A DNA stretch of 64,000 nt from Mycobacterium sp. Aquia_213 (GTDB lineage: Bacteria > Actinomycetota > Actinomycetes > Mycobacteriales > Mycobacteriaceae). A model generated the notes under the pieces. It saw only the letters and a program-made list of their open reading frames with translations, was not told the DNA's origin and did not search any database. The stretch is from the NCBI RefSeq assembly GCF_026625985.1, contig NZ_CP113116.1:1984001-2048000 (forward strand). Direction: 5' to 3'. This document shows, in pieces, positions 1 through 9,016 of the stretch (positions are counted from its first letter, which is position 1; each line of letters starts with the position of its first letter). A program made the translations under genes and the position numbers.

Positions 1-1401
1 CAACTCGGCGGCCAGCGAGATCAGCATGCCCTCGCTGTTCGCCGGGCCCATCAACTGCACACCGATCGGCAAGCCGTCCGCGGTGAACCCGGCCGGCACG
101 TTGATCGACGGCCAGCCCAGCACATTCCACGGCCAGGTCGCCGGGCACGCCTTGATCATGGCGCGGTCGGTGCCGAAGCCACTCAACCGGTCGAAGGATC
201 GGGCCAGCGGGGGTGGTTGCGCGGTCGTCGGGGCCACCACCACGTCGACGATGTCGAAGATCGAGCCCACCCGGCGCTGCAGGGCGGCTTCGTGCACTCG
301 CGCGTTGCGCAGGATGGCCTGCCCCAGTACATGGCCCATCCGCAGGTTGGACAGCGTGCGAGGATCAAACACGACGCCGTCGCCCAGCCGCTCTTCCCAT
401 TCGCGCAGTCCCGCAGTCGATCTGGCTAGAAAGTCCCACCCCAGCCGCACGCCGTAGTCCGGGTTCCCGGTCATGACCGTGTGGCCGAGCAATTGGAGCT
501 GCTTGCTCACGGCGCGGGTCGCGGCCAGGATCTCGGGATGCAGCTTGGCCCGAAAGACGGTGTACGCGAACCGGGTTGACAGCGCGATGTTCAGCGGCCC
601 GGGCGCGATGCTGACGTAGTCGGACGCCTTCAGCGGGGGCGGCTTGTGCCGGTCACCCTCGACATTGCCCGACGCCGCGTCGAGCACCAGTGCGGCGTCG
701 GCCACCGTGCGGGCCAGCACGCCGTTGACCGTGATCCCGTTGAACGACTCCGGTAGCGGCCAGGTCGAGATCCGGCCGCGCTGCGGCTTGATCCCGACCA
801 GGTGTGTCCACGCCGCGGGAATGCGGATGCTGCCGGCGCCGTCGGAGCCGATCGCCGCGGTGACCAGACCCGCGGCCACCGCGGCCGCACTGCCGCCTGA
901 CGACCCGCCCGGGGTGTGTCGCCGCGACCACGGATTGCGGGTGTGCCCGAATCCGGGCCCACTGGTGAACGGCCACTGACCCAGCTCGCAGGTGTTGGTC
1001 TTGCCGACGATCACCGCCCCGGCGGCCTTGAGGCGGCGGACCACCTCGGCGTCCTGGGTGGCGGGCCGGACGTGGCCGTCGGTGCCGAACGCGGTCGGCA
1101 CCCCAGCAACATCGACGTCGTCTTTGACGGCGATCGGGACACCCAGCAACGGCGCCGTGTCGCCGGCGGCCCGTCGCCGGTCGGCCTCGGCCGCGTCGGT
1201 TAGTGCCGACTCGGTCAAGACCACCCGGAATGCGTTCAGCGTGGACTGGCTGACATCGATCGCGTGTAGCGAACGGCGCACCAATGTGTCGGATGTCACC
1301 GAGCGGCTGTTCAGCTGATAGAGCAGGTCAGTGAGTGTGGGCAGGCGCGTGCCGCGGGATCCGGAAGCGGACCCAGAAGCGGACTCGAAAGCGCCAATCA
1401 C
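1..1401 (-). CDS. amiA2: Amidase AmiA2 (3' end cut by window)
   Basis: Amidase-signature enzyme, expected to hydrolyse amide bonds with a Ser-cisSer-Lys triad. The reverse strand reads without a stop from a GTG at 1401 to the window edge. It contains the Lys motif in PIAVKDDVDVAG and the Gly/Ser-rich block TPGGSSGGSAAAVAAG followed by GSDGAGSIRIPAAW, which are the family hallmarks. The C-terminal few dozen residues lie outside the window. The GTG start gives a short Ser/Gly-rich leader before the conserved RLPTLTDLLYQL. It is divergent from recO, as amiA2 (Rv2363) is in M. tuberculosis. The physiological substrate cannot be told from sequence. Confidence 0.93.
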   Translation of the reverse strand, partial: MIGAFESASGSASGSRGTRLPTLTDLLYQLNSRSVTSDTLVRRSLHAIDVSQSTLNAFRVVLTESALTDAAEADRRRAAGDTAPLLGVPIAVKDDVDVAGVPTAFGTDGHVRPATQDAEVVRRLKAAGAVIVGKTNTCELGQWPFTSGPGFGHTRNPWSRRHTPGGSSGGSAAAVAAGLVTAAIGSDGAGSIRIPAAWTHLVGIKPQRGRISTWPLPESFNGITVNGVLARTVADAALVLDAASGNVEGDRHKPPPLKASDYVSIAPGPLNIALSTRFAYTVFRAKLHPEILAATRAVSKQLQLLGHTVMTGNPDYGVRLGWDFLARSTAGLREWEERLGDGVVFDPRTLSNLRMGHVLGQAILRNARVHEAALQRRVGSIFDIVDVVVAPTTAQPPPLARSFDRLSGFGTDRAMIKACPATWPWNVLGWPSINVPAGFTADGLPIGVQLMGPANSEGMLISLAAEL

Positions 1402-1462
1402 GGGGTACGAGACTATCGGCGCGGATCCCCGCGATGTCGCGGCGGGGTGCAAAACTATTGAG

Positions 1463-2260
1463 ATGCGGCTATATCGAGACCGAGCGGTAGTGCTGCGCCA
1501 GCACAAGCTCGGCGAAGCCGACCGGATCGTCACCCTGCTGACCCGTGATCACGGGCTGGTGCGTGCGGTGGCCAAAGGGGTGCGCCGCACCCGCAGCAAA
1601 TTCGGCGCGCGGCTGGAGCCGTTCGCGCACATCGATGTGCAGCTGCATCCCGGCCGCAATCTCGACATCGTCACCCAGGTCGTTTCGATCGACGCGTTCG
1701 CCACCGACATCGTCAGCGACTACGGCCGCTACACCTGCGGGTGCGCGATGCTGGAGACCGCCGAGCGCCTGGCCGGTGAGGAGCGCGCACCCGCCCCGGC
1801 GCTGCACCGGCTCACGGTGGGCGCGCTGCGGGCGGTGGCCGACGGAAACCGCCCGCGTGACCTGCTGCTGGATGCCTACCTGCTGCGTGCCATGGGCATC
1901 GCCGGCTGGGCACCGGCGCTGACCGAGTGCGCCCGTTGCGCCACGCCCGGCCCGCATCGGGCGTTTCACATCGCCGCCGGGGGCAGCATCTGCGGTCACT
2001 GCCGCCCCGCGGGCTCGACGACACCGCCGCTGGGCGTGCTGGAGCTGATGTCCGCGCTGCACGATGGCGATTGGGAGGCCGCCGAGGCCACACCGCAATC
2101 CCACCGCAGCCATGTCAGCGGATTGGTGGCCGCCCACCTGCAATGGCATCTGGAACGCCAGCTCAAGACGTTGCCGCTGGTGGAGCGCAATTATCGGGTC
2201 GACCGCACAATCGCCGATCGGCGCGCCGCGCTGATCGGGCAGGATGAGGACTGTGGCTAA
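1463..2260 (+). CDS. recO: DNA repair protein RecO
   Basis: RecO loads RecA onto SSB-coated single-stranded DNA with RecR in recombinational repair. The 265-residue protein begins MRLYRDRAVVLRQHKLGEADRIV, the N-terminal OB fold. A zinc-finger-like CxxC...CxxC is visible (CARC and CGHC) in the C-terminal half. An in-frame GTG 132 bases upstream would add a low-complexity stretch unlike RecO, so the ATG at 1463 is chosen, which also gives the usual mycobacterial length. The 3' end overlaps uppS by 17 bases, indicating co-transcription. Confidence 0.95.
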   Translation: MRLYRDRAVVLRQHKLGEADRIVTLLTRDHGLVRAVAKGVRRTRSKFGARLEPFAHIDVQLHPGRNLDIVTQVVSIDAFATDIVSDYGRYTCGCAMLETAERLAGEERAPAPALHRLTVGALRAVADGNRPRDLLLDAYLLRAMGIAGWAPALTECARCATPGPHRAFHIAAGGSICGHCRPAGSTTPPLGVLELMSALHDGDWEAAEATPQSHRSHVSGLVAAHLQWHLERQLKTLPLVERNYRVDRTIADRRAALIGQDEDCG

Positions 2261-3146
2261 GAACCACGACCGCAAATTGAGGTCCACCGACTTCCCGCAA
2301 CTGCCCGCCGCACCCGAGGACTATCCGACTTTTCCCGACACGTCGACATGGCCGGTGGTGTTCCCCGAGTTGCCGCCCGCTCCCGACGGCGGCCCGAGCC
2401 GGCCACCGCAGCACATTTCGAAGGCGGTCGCGCCGCGGATCCCGGCGGAGCGATTGCCCAACCATGTGGCCATCGTGATGGACGGCAATGGCCGCTGGGC
2501 CACCCAACAGGGGCTGACCCGTACCGACGGCCACAAGGCGGGGGAGGCGGTCGTCATCGACGTCGTCTGCGGGGCAATCGAAATCGGGATCAAGTGGCTC
2601 AGCCTCTACGCCTTCTCTACCGAAAACTGGAAGCGTTCCCCCGAGGAGGTCCGCTTCCTGATGGGCTTCAACCGTGACGTGGTGCGCATGCGGCGGGTGA
2701 ACCTCATGGCGATGGGGGTCAAGATCCGGTGGGTGGGGTCGCGGCCCCGCCTGTGGCGCAGCGTGATCAATGAATTGGCGGTCGCGGAGGCGATGACGAG
2801 GGGCAATGACGTCATCACCGTCAACTACTGCGTCAACTATGGCGGTCGGGCCGAAATCGCGGAATCCGCAAGGGAAATCGCACGCTTGGCGGCCGCCGGC
2901 CGGCTGAACCCGGAGCGCGTCTCCGAGGCGACGGTGGCGCATCACCTGCAGCGGCCCGACATCCCCGACGTGGATCTCTTTCTGCGGACCTCGGGGGAGC
3001 AGCGCTCCAGCAATTTCATGCTGTGGCAGGCGGCGTACGCCGAATACATCTTTCAGGACAAGCTGTGGCCCGACTACGACCGTCGCGACCTATGGGCGGC
3101 CTGCGAGGAATATGCGGACCGCAACCGACGGTTTGGGAGCGCCTAA
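2244..3146 (+). CDS. uppS: Decaprenyl diphosphate synthase (cis-prenyltransferase UppS)
   Basis: Cis-prenyltransferase that makes the C50 decaprenyl diphosphate carrier for arabinogalactan and peptidoglycan synthesis, acting at the inner face of the membrane. The catalytic Asp sits in HVAIVMDGNGRW, and the other family signatures are present (YAFSTENWKRS, VNYCVNYGGR, LFLRTSGEQRSSNF). The roughly 70-residue Pro-rich N-terminal extension is typical of the mycobacterial long-chain enzyme (Rv2361c type). The start is ATG 2244 or GTG 2253; both lie inside the recO end. Confidence 0.95.
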   Translation: MRTVAKNHDRKLRSTDFPQLPAAPEDYPTFPDTSTWPVVFPELPPAPDGGPSRPPQHISKAVAPRIPAERLPNHVAIVMDGNGRWATQQGLTRTDGHKAGEAVVIDVVCGAIEIGIKWLSLYAFSTENWKRSPEEVRFLMGFNRDVVRMRRVNLMAMGVKIRWVGSRPRLWRSVINELAVAEAMTRGNDVITVNYCVNYGGRAEIAESAREIARLAAAGRLNPERVSEATVAHHLQRPDIPDVDLFLRTSGEQRSSNFMLWQAAYAEYIFQDKLWPDYDRRDLWAACEEYADRNRRFGSA

Positions 3147-3574
3147 TGCCATCTCTGCAGGAGCGTCTGGGGTCGATTCTCCGCGACGTGCTGACCGTCG
3201 AGGACGAAGCCGACGGCGGGCTCACGGTGCACCACGACGGCACCTTCGCGTCGTTGCGGGTGGTCAACATCGCCGAGGGACTCGACCTGGTGTCGCTCAC
3301 CCAGATCGTGGTGTGGGATCTGCCGCTGACCAAGAAGCTCAGCGATCAGGTGGCCAAGCAGGCGCACGCCAGCAACTTCGGCAATGTGACCTTGGTCGAA
3401 AAGATCAGCGACAAGGCCGCGCAGCGCAACTCCGGCAAGGGCGGGTCCAAGACCGCCGACGTGATGCTGCGCTACAACTTTCCCGGTGCCGGCCTAGCCG
3501 ACGACGCCCTGCGCACCCTGATCCTGCTGGTGCTCGATACGGGTGGCCAGATGCGTCGCGTCCTGACGGCCTGA
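3146..3574 (+). CDS. Conserved mycobacterial protein (Rv2360c-like)
   Basis: A 142-residue protein of unknown function. Its ATG overlaps the uppS stop (TAATG), so it is translationally coupled and probably the last gene of recO-uppS. It is predicted soluble, without signal peptide or membrane segment, and has an alternating alpha/beta character. The position matches Rv2360c of M. tuberculosis. No catalytic motif was recognised. The coding region is followed at once by paired palindromes that may end the transcript. Confidence 0.85.
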   Translation: MPSLQERLGSILRDVLTVEDEADGGLTVHHDGTFASLRVVNIAEGLDLVSLTQIVVWDLPLTKKLSDQVAKQAHASNFGNVTLVEKISDKAAQRNSGKGGSKTADVMLRYNFPGAGLADDALRTLILLVLDTGGQMRRVLTA

Positions 3575-3590
3575 GCCCCAGGTTTCCGCC

Positions 3591-3644
3591 GAGCGTGAAG
3601 TTAGTTTCACGCTGGGCCGCGAGCGTGAAGTTAGTTTCACGCTC
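3591..3644. repeat. Two tandem 23-bp palindromes
   Basis: Two identical 23-base units (3591-3613 and 3621-3643) are separated by 7 bases. Each is an inverted repeat, AGCGTGAA / TTCACGCT, around a 6-base centre. They lie between convergent genes (Rv2360c-like and zur), where paired hairpins could act as a bidirectional terminator. Seen directly; function is inferred. Confidence 0.75.
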
Positions 3645-3653
3645 GCCATGTGA

Positions 3654-4043
3654 CTACCTGCAGTCCGCGCACGTCCCGAAGATCTCGATGGTGTGGCTGA
3701 CCTCGGAGTAGCCATGCTTGGCGGCCACTTGCGTCGCCCATTCCTCGACCTCGTGGTCACCCACCTCGATCGTGGACCCGCAGTGGCGGCACACCAGGTG
3801 GTGGTGATGGTGCTCCGAGCAGCGCCGGTAGACCGATTCGCCGGTGTCGGTGCGCAGCGTGTCGACCAATCCCGCCGATGCCATCGACTGCAGCGTCCGG
3901 TAGACCGTGGTCAGCCCGATGTTCTCGCCGCGGCGGCGCAGCTCGTCGTGCAACTCCTGGGCCGAGCGGAATTCGTCCAGGGTCTCCAGCAGCGTGGAAA
4001 TCGCCGCACGCTGACGGGTGGAGCGGACGCTGGGTTGTGTCAT
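3654..4043 (-). CDS. zur: Zinc uptake regulator Zur (Fur family)
   Basis: Fur-family repressor that binds DNA when zinc-loaded and represses zinc uptake and alternative ribosomal protein genes. The 129-residue protein has an N-terminal winged helix (TRQRAAISTLLETLDEFRSAQELH; GLTTVYRTLQ) and a C-terminal dimerisation domain. Metal ligands are visible: a His-rich EHHHHH followed by two CxxC pairs (CRHC and CADC) for structural zinc. Its start overlaps the smtB stop by four bases (ATGA), giving the conserved mycobacterial smtB-zur operon. Confidence 0.96.
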   Translation of the reverse strand: MTQPSVRSTRQRAAISTLLETLDEFRSAQELHDELRRRGENIGLTTVYRTLQSMASAGLVDTLRTDTGESVYRRCSEHHHHHLVCRHCGSTIEVGDHEVEEWATQVAAKHGYSEVSHTIEIFGTCADCR

Positions 4044-4450
4044 GGGGTGTCCTCGCTGGCGTGGGCGACGGCGTCGACGACGATGTGCGCCAGGTGGTGG
4101 TCGGCCAGGCGGTACAGCACCTCGCGGCCGGACCGCTCCCCGGCGACCACACCTGCCGCCTTGAGAATCTTCAAATGCTGGCTGACCAGCGGTTGTGGCA
4201 CACCCAGCGCGTCGACCAGCTCATGCACGCAGCGCTGGGATTCGCGTAGTTGCAGCACGATGGCGATCCGCACGGGTGCTGCCAAGGCGCGCAACAGCTC
4301 GCCGGCGGCGTCGAGGATTTCTCGCGGCGGCGGCACCGGATATTCGGCGAACGGCGAATGCTCGCCGGCGGCCGCCTCGCCGTGCCGGTGGGCAACCAGA
4401 TCCGACGACGAGCCATGTGCAGCGGTCGGCGATGAAGAAGACATCACCAT
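4040..4450 (-). CDS. smtB: Zinc-sensing ArsR-family repressor SmtB
   Basis: ArsR/SmtB repressor that releases DNA when zinc binds, allowing zur to be expressed. The 136-residue protein has a winged helix (CVHELVDALGVPQPLVSQHLKIL). A complete alpha5 zinc site DxH-x10-HxxE is seen near the C terminus (Asp and His of ADHH, then His and Glu of AHASE). The ATG at 4450 is preferred because the upstream in-frame sequence is not SmtB-like. It is divergent from glyS across a palindrome-bearing gap. Confidence 0.95.
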   Translation of the reverse strand: MVMSSSSPTAAHGSSSDLVAHRHGEAAAGEHSPFAEYPVPPPREILDAAGELLRALAAPVRIAIVLQLRESQRCVHELVDALGVPQPLVSQHLKILKAAGVVAGERSGREVLYRLADHHLAHIVVDAVAHASEDTP

Positions 4451-4519
4451 GCGAGCGTCATCACCTCGAGAAGTGCGGGGTACCTGGAGTGCCCACTGTA
4501 GGGAACGACTTCCACTGTC

Positions 4520-4539
4520 ACATGCATGATGACGCATGT
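4520..4539. promoter_or_regulatory. Candidate SmtB operator
   Basis: An inverted repeat ACATGC-8-GCATGT lies about 70 bases upstream of smtB in the smtB/glyS divergent gap. Autoregulation of SmtB through a palindrome in its own promoter is established for mycobacteria; assignment of this exact site is inference. Confidence 0.5.
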
Positions 4540-4623
4540 CAAAGACCGCCGCCCGGTCGATACCATTGCTGATGTTTCGCGGGCGACGATTCGCCGCCCC
4601 GCCTCAGTGCCATCCGAAAGGGA

Positions 4624-6015
<1,392 letters not shown>

Positions 6016-6173
6016 CAGCCCTTATTTGGCTATTTGGACAAACCGGGCAATTTTGATGTAGTGCTGCCATACGATCCGGCCTTAGTCTTATACGCAGTGT
6101 GTCCAGTCGAAGTAATGACTGTCGGGGTGCAGTTGTAATGCCGTAGAAGCGGCTGGTCGTGTCGAGGTACTAG

Positions 6174-7352
6174 ATGGTTCTGGATTTTGCGTTCTTTCCG
6201 CCGGAGATCAACTCGGCCCTGATGTATGCCGGCGCGGGCTCAGGGCCGCTGCTGGCTGCTGCCGCTGCCTGGGACGGTTTGGCTGCTGACATGTGGGCGT
6301 CGGCGTCGTCGTTCGACTCCGTGGTCTCGGGCCTGGCGTCGAATGGGCAGTGGATGGGTCCGTCCTCGGATTCGATGGCGCAGGCGGCAGCACCGTATTT
6401 GCAGTGGCTGCACACGGCGGCGGCGCACGCCTCCATGTCGGCCGTGCAGGCCCGGGTGGCGGCGACGTCGTATGAGTCGGCATTCGCGGCGACGGTGCCG
6501 CCTGCGGCCATCGCAGCGAACCGCATCCAGCTGATGACATTGATCGCGACGAACATTCTCGGCCAGAACACCGCGGCAATTGCGATGACCGAATTCGAAT
6601 ACATCCAGATGTGGCTTCAGGATGTGCTCGCGATGTTCGGCTATCACGCGGGGGCGCAAGGGGTCATGTCGGCGTTGCCGTCGATCAGTTCGGCCCCGTC
6701 GAGCTTGGCGGGATTGTTCACGACGCCGCTGAGCGGTTTGGCGTCGCAGTTCGCCGGGGCGCTGTCGTCGGTGGGTGGGCAGCTATTCGGCCCGGGATTC
6801 TCCTCGGCGGTGACCGCGATTCAGTCCGCACTGACCCAGGTGGGGTCGATTGTTTCGTCGGGGCCGGTGTCATCCCTGATGTCGGTGGCCCAGATCGGAA
6901 TGTATCCGGCGAGCGCGTTGATGCCACCGATGATGGCCATGGCGCAAGGCACTGCACCGATGACGTCGCTGGCCGGTGCGACGAATATGGCCGCCACCAG
7001 TGCGTCGCAGACCGTCGGTTCGACCGCTCCGGCGATGGGAGGGATGAGCGGCAGCGGGGGCTGGGGCTCGTCGATCTCGGCCAGCCTGGGTAGGGCGCGG
7101 TTGGTGGGCGCGATATCGGTGCCCTCGCTGTGGCAGGGCTCGACTCCGGCCCCGATCGTCAGCTCCGCGATGGCGGGCGCGGGAGCGTCCGGCGCCGTGG
7201 TGGAGCCGGTCGGATCCACCAGTGGCATGCCGATGCCGGCGCGGGCGGCCACGGGTCATGACAAGCCGGCCGAAATGGTGGGCCGGGCCGGAACCAGTCA
7301 GACCCACGTGGTGCAGTCCCGGCCCAAGGTGGTGCCGAGAAAGGGCGCCTGA
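6174..7352 (+). CDS. PPE38: PPE family protein, PPE38-like (PPE-SVP)
   Basis: ESX-5-associated PPE protein. The roughly 180-residue PPE domain starts MVLDFAFFPPEINSALMYAGAG and includes a WxG-like turn. The C-terminal part has the SVP motif (GAISVPSLW, near residue 310). It ends HVVQSRPKVVPRKGA, closely matching the tail remembered for M. tuberculosis PPE38 (391 residues against 392 here). PPE38 is needed there for secretion of PE_PGRS and PPE-MPTR proteins through ESX-5. No PE partner precedes it, as in the PPE38 locus. The 158 bases upstream (6016-6173) hold no gene and are relatively AT-rich, so probably carry its promoter. Confidence 0.88.
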   Translation: MVLDFAFFPPEINSALMYAGAGSGPLLAAAAAWDGLAADMWASASSFDSVVSGLASNGQWMGPSSDSMAQAAAPYLQWLHTAAAHASMSAVQARVAATSYESAFAATVPPAAIAANRIQLMTLIATNILGQNTAAIAMTEFEYIQMWLQDVLAMFGYHAGAQGVMSALPSISSAPSSLAGLFTTPLSGLASQFAGALSSVGGQLFGPGFSSAVTAIQSALTQVGSIVSSGPVSSLMSVAQIGMYPASALMPPMMAMAQGTAPMTSLAGATNMAATSASQTVGSTAPAMGGMSGSGGWGSSISASLGRARLVGAISVPSLWQGSTPAPIVSSAMAGAGASGAVVEPVGSTSGMPMPARAATGHDKPAEMVGRAGTSQTHVVQSRPKVVPRKGA

Positions 7353-7931
7353 GGGGCCGGAGCGCGCCGGGCGCAATTGCCCGGGCGGTCATACGAATGA
7401 ATCGGGCGCATCGCAAATTTCTCAACATGCAGCCAACTCGCATTCATCGGTTACCCGCTTAATCAAACTATTAGGTACGGTTTGCGACGGCGATTGATTC
7501 CGGCGCATGCAATGTTCGGCAGAACACGCGTACCGCAGCTGGCCGCATCGCTGGGCGCCGGTCCTGTTCTCGGGTCCGGCGGGCTGGGACGAGTTGTCAG
7601 CGCGCCGGGGTCGCGCGGCGATGGCCGCTTCGAAAACTCGTGCCACCGCTCACCAGAATTCCTGCCGGGCAACAATTTTCGCACTGCAGCCAACGGTCGA
7701 CGCTGCGATGCGTACCGCCTCACGCGGTTGCGTCCGCCAATGCCGCGAACGCCTACGCGGGGGCGATCGCGTTGCCCGGTTACCGCGTGGCCGAATTTTC
7801 GTGATTAACGGCGACAAAATCAGAAATTTCCAACAATTGTCCGTTGGTTTGATTTAGTATCGAAATACTCGGCGGTATTTTGCGCCGTTGGGGTCTGTGT
7901 GAACAGAGTTTCGGGTGTGGAAGGGGGCATC
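7353..7931. other. Intergenic region, possible PPE remnant
   Basis: There is no convincing intact gene in 579 bases. The first 150 bases are AT-rich. Between about 7550 and 7620 two frames together give GAGPVL then AGWDELSA, resembling the start of a PPE domain (GAGPLLAAAAAWDELAA) broken by a frameshift. At 7721-7760 a third frame gives ANAANAYAGAIA. A small palindrome, AGTAT-CGAA-ATACT, lies at 7856-7869, upstream of the next gene. The remnant reading is weak. Confidence 0.35.
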
Positions 7932-8258
7932 ATGCTTTTGCCTCTTGGTTCACCTCTGCCGAACGATTCGGTGGCGGCAGTACGAGGTGAGTCAGGCATG
8001 CTCGGTCGCTTGACGGTTCCGCTCAGTTGGGGCGTGGCCGTTCCGCCGGACGACTATGACCATTGGGCACCGGAGCGCGAAGAGCTCTCCGATGCCGATG
8101 GCAAGTTGACCGACGGGCCGGATTCAGAGGCGGCTGCCGACGGCATGGGTGAAAAGAAGGAATGGGGGCATTGGAACGAATGGGGAGGCGACGCCGAACC
8201 TCGTTTCGAAGCGCCACGAGCCAGCAGCGTGGTACCGCATTCTCCGTGGGCTGGTTGA
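7932..8258 (+). CDS. Rv2348c-like small acidic protein of the ESX locus
   Basis: A 108-residue acidic protein of unknown function. The ATG at 7932 is preceded by a strong ribosome site (GGAAGGGGG, five bases away), which decides this start over upstream GTGs. The sequence begins MLLPLGSPLPND, contains RLTVPLSWGVAVPPDDYDHWAPE (an SVP-like motif) and ends SSVVPHSP. This fits the M. tuberculosis protein encoded just before esxP (Rv2348c, 108 residues). No signal peptide or membrane helix is evident. Position suggests a role with the ESX substrates or a PPE-derived tail. Confidence 0.78.
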   Translation: MLLPLGSPLPNDSVAAVRGESGMLGRLTVPLSWGVAVPPDDYDHWAPEREELSDADGKLTDGPDSEAAADGMGEKKEWGHWNEWGGDAEPRFEAPRASSVVPHSPWAG

Positions 8259-8332
8259 GAGGCAAGGACGGTCGGCCAACCGGGGCCGGCACGTCAGAAG
8301 ATTTAAGTCCGCTTAGCTAAGGAACAGACAGT

Positions 8333-8629
8333 ATGGCAACACGTTTTATGACCGACCCGCACGCGATGCGTGCGATGGCGGGCCGTTTTGAGATGCACGC
8401 GCAGACGGTGTCGGATGAGGCCCGCAAGATGTGGGCGTCGTCGATGAACATCGCCGGTGCGGGCTGGAGTGGTCAGGCTCAGGCGACGTCTTACGACACG
8501 ATGGGTCAGATGAACCAGGCGTTCAACAACATTGTCAACATGCTCCACGGCGTGCGTGATGGGCTCATCCGTGACGCCAACAACTACGAGACGCAAGAGC
8601 AGGCTTCGCAGCAGACTCTCAGCCACTAG
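8333..8629 (+). CDS. esxP: WXG100 protein, EsxP/EsxJ/EsxK/EsxM type
   Basis: Small secreted helical-hairpin protein of the ESX-5-linked QILSS-type family, partner of the next gene. The 98-residue protein has the turn motif WSG (residues 43-45) and the C-terminal YxxxE signal (YETQE) used for type VII export. A GGAA ribosome site precedes the ATG. It is expected to form a 1:1 heterodimer with the esxO-like protein in the cytosol before secretion. Confidence 0.94.
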   Translation: MATRFMTDPHAMRAMAGRFEMHAQTVSDEARKMWASSMNIAGAGWSGQAQATSYDTMGQMNQAFNNIVNMLHGVRDGLIRDANNYETQEQASQQTLSH

Positions 8630-8670
8630 CCGCGAAAATCGCTGCTACCCAACACTTGAGGACGTAGACA

Positions 8671-8955
8671 ATGTCGATCAATTACCAGTTCGGAGATGTG
8701 GACGCGCACGGTGCGTTGATCCGCGCGCAGGCCGCTTCGTTGGAGGCCGAGCACCAGGCCATCGTTCGCGATGTGCTGGCTGCCGGTGACTTCTGGGGTG
8801 GCGCCGGTTCGGTGGCGTGCCAGGAGTTCATCACCCAGTTGGGTCGTAACTTCCAGGTGATCTACGAGCAGGCCAACCAGCACGGGCAGAAGGTGCAGTC
8901 CGCGGGCAACAACATGGCCAGCACTGACAGCGCCGTCGGGTCCAGCTGGGCCTAA
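8671..8955 (+). CDS. esxO: WXG100 protein, EsxO/EsxN/EsxI (Mtb9.9) type
   Basis: The 94-residue partner of the preceding EsxP-like protein. It begins MSINYQFGDVDAHGALIRAQAASLEAEHQAI, characteristic of the Mtb9.9 family, and has the WGG turn at residues 43-45. GAGGACG precedes the ATG. A 41-base gap separates the two esx genes, which are probably co-transcribed, and a strong hairpin follows 12 bases after the stop. Confidence 0.94.
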   Translation: MSINYQFGDVDAHGALIRAQAASLEAEHQAIVRDVLAAGDFWGGAGSVACQEFITQLGRNFQVIYEQANQHGQKVQSAGNNMASTDSAVGSSWA

Positions 8956-8967
8956 ACAGATTTCGAA

Positions 8968-9005
8968 CAGTAGGGGCGCACCGAGAAACCGGTGCGCCCC
9001 TACTG
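8968..9005. terminator. Strong bidirectional hairpin
   Basis: A perfect 16-bp stem (8968-8983 with 8990-9005) encloses a 6-base loop, between the convergent esxO-like gene and the TPM-domain gene. There is no long U tract, as is usual for mycobacterial terminators. Confidence 0.88.
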
Positions 9006-9016
9006 CTGTCAAAGGC

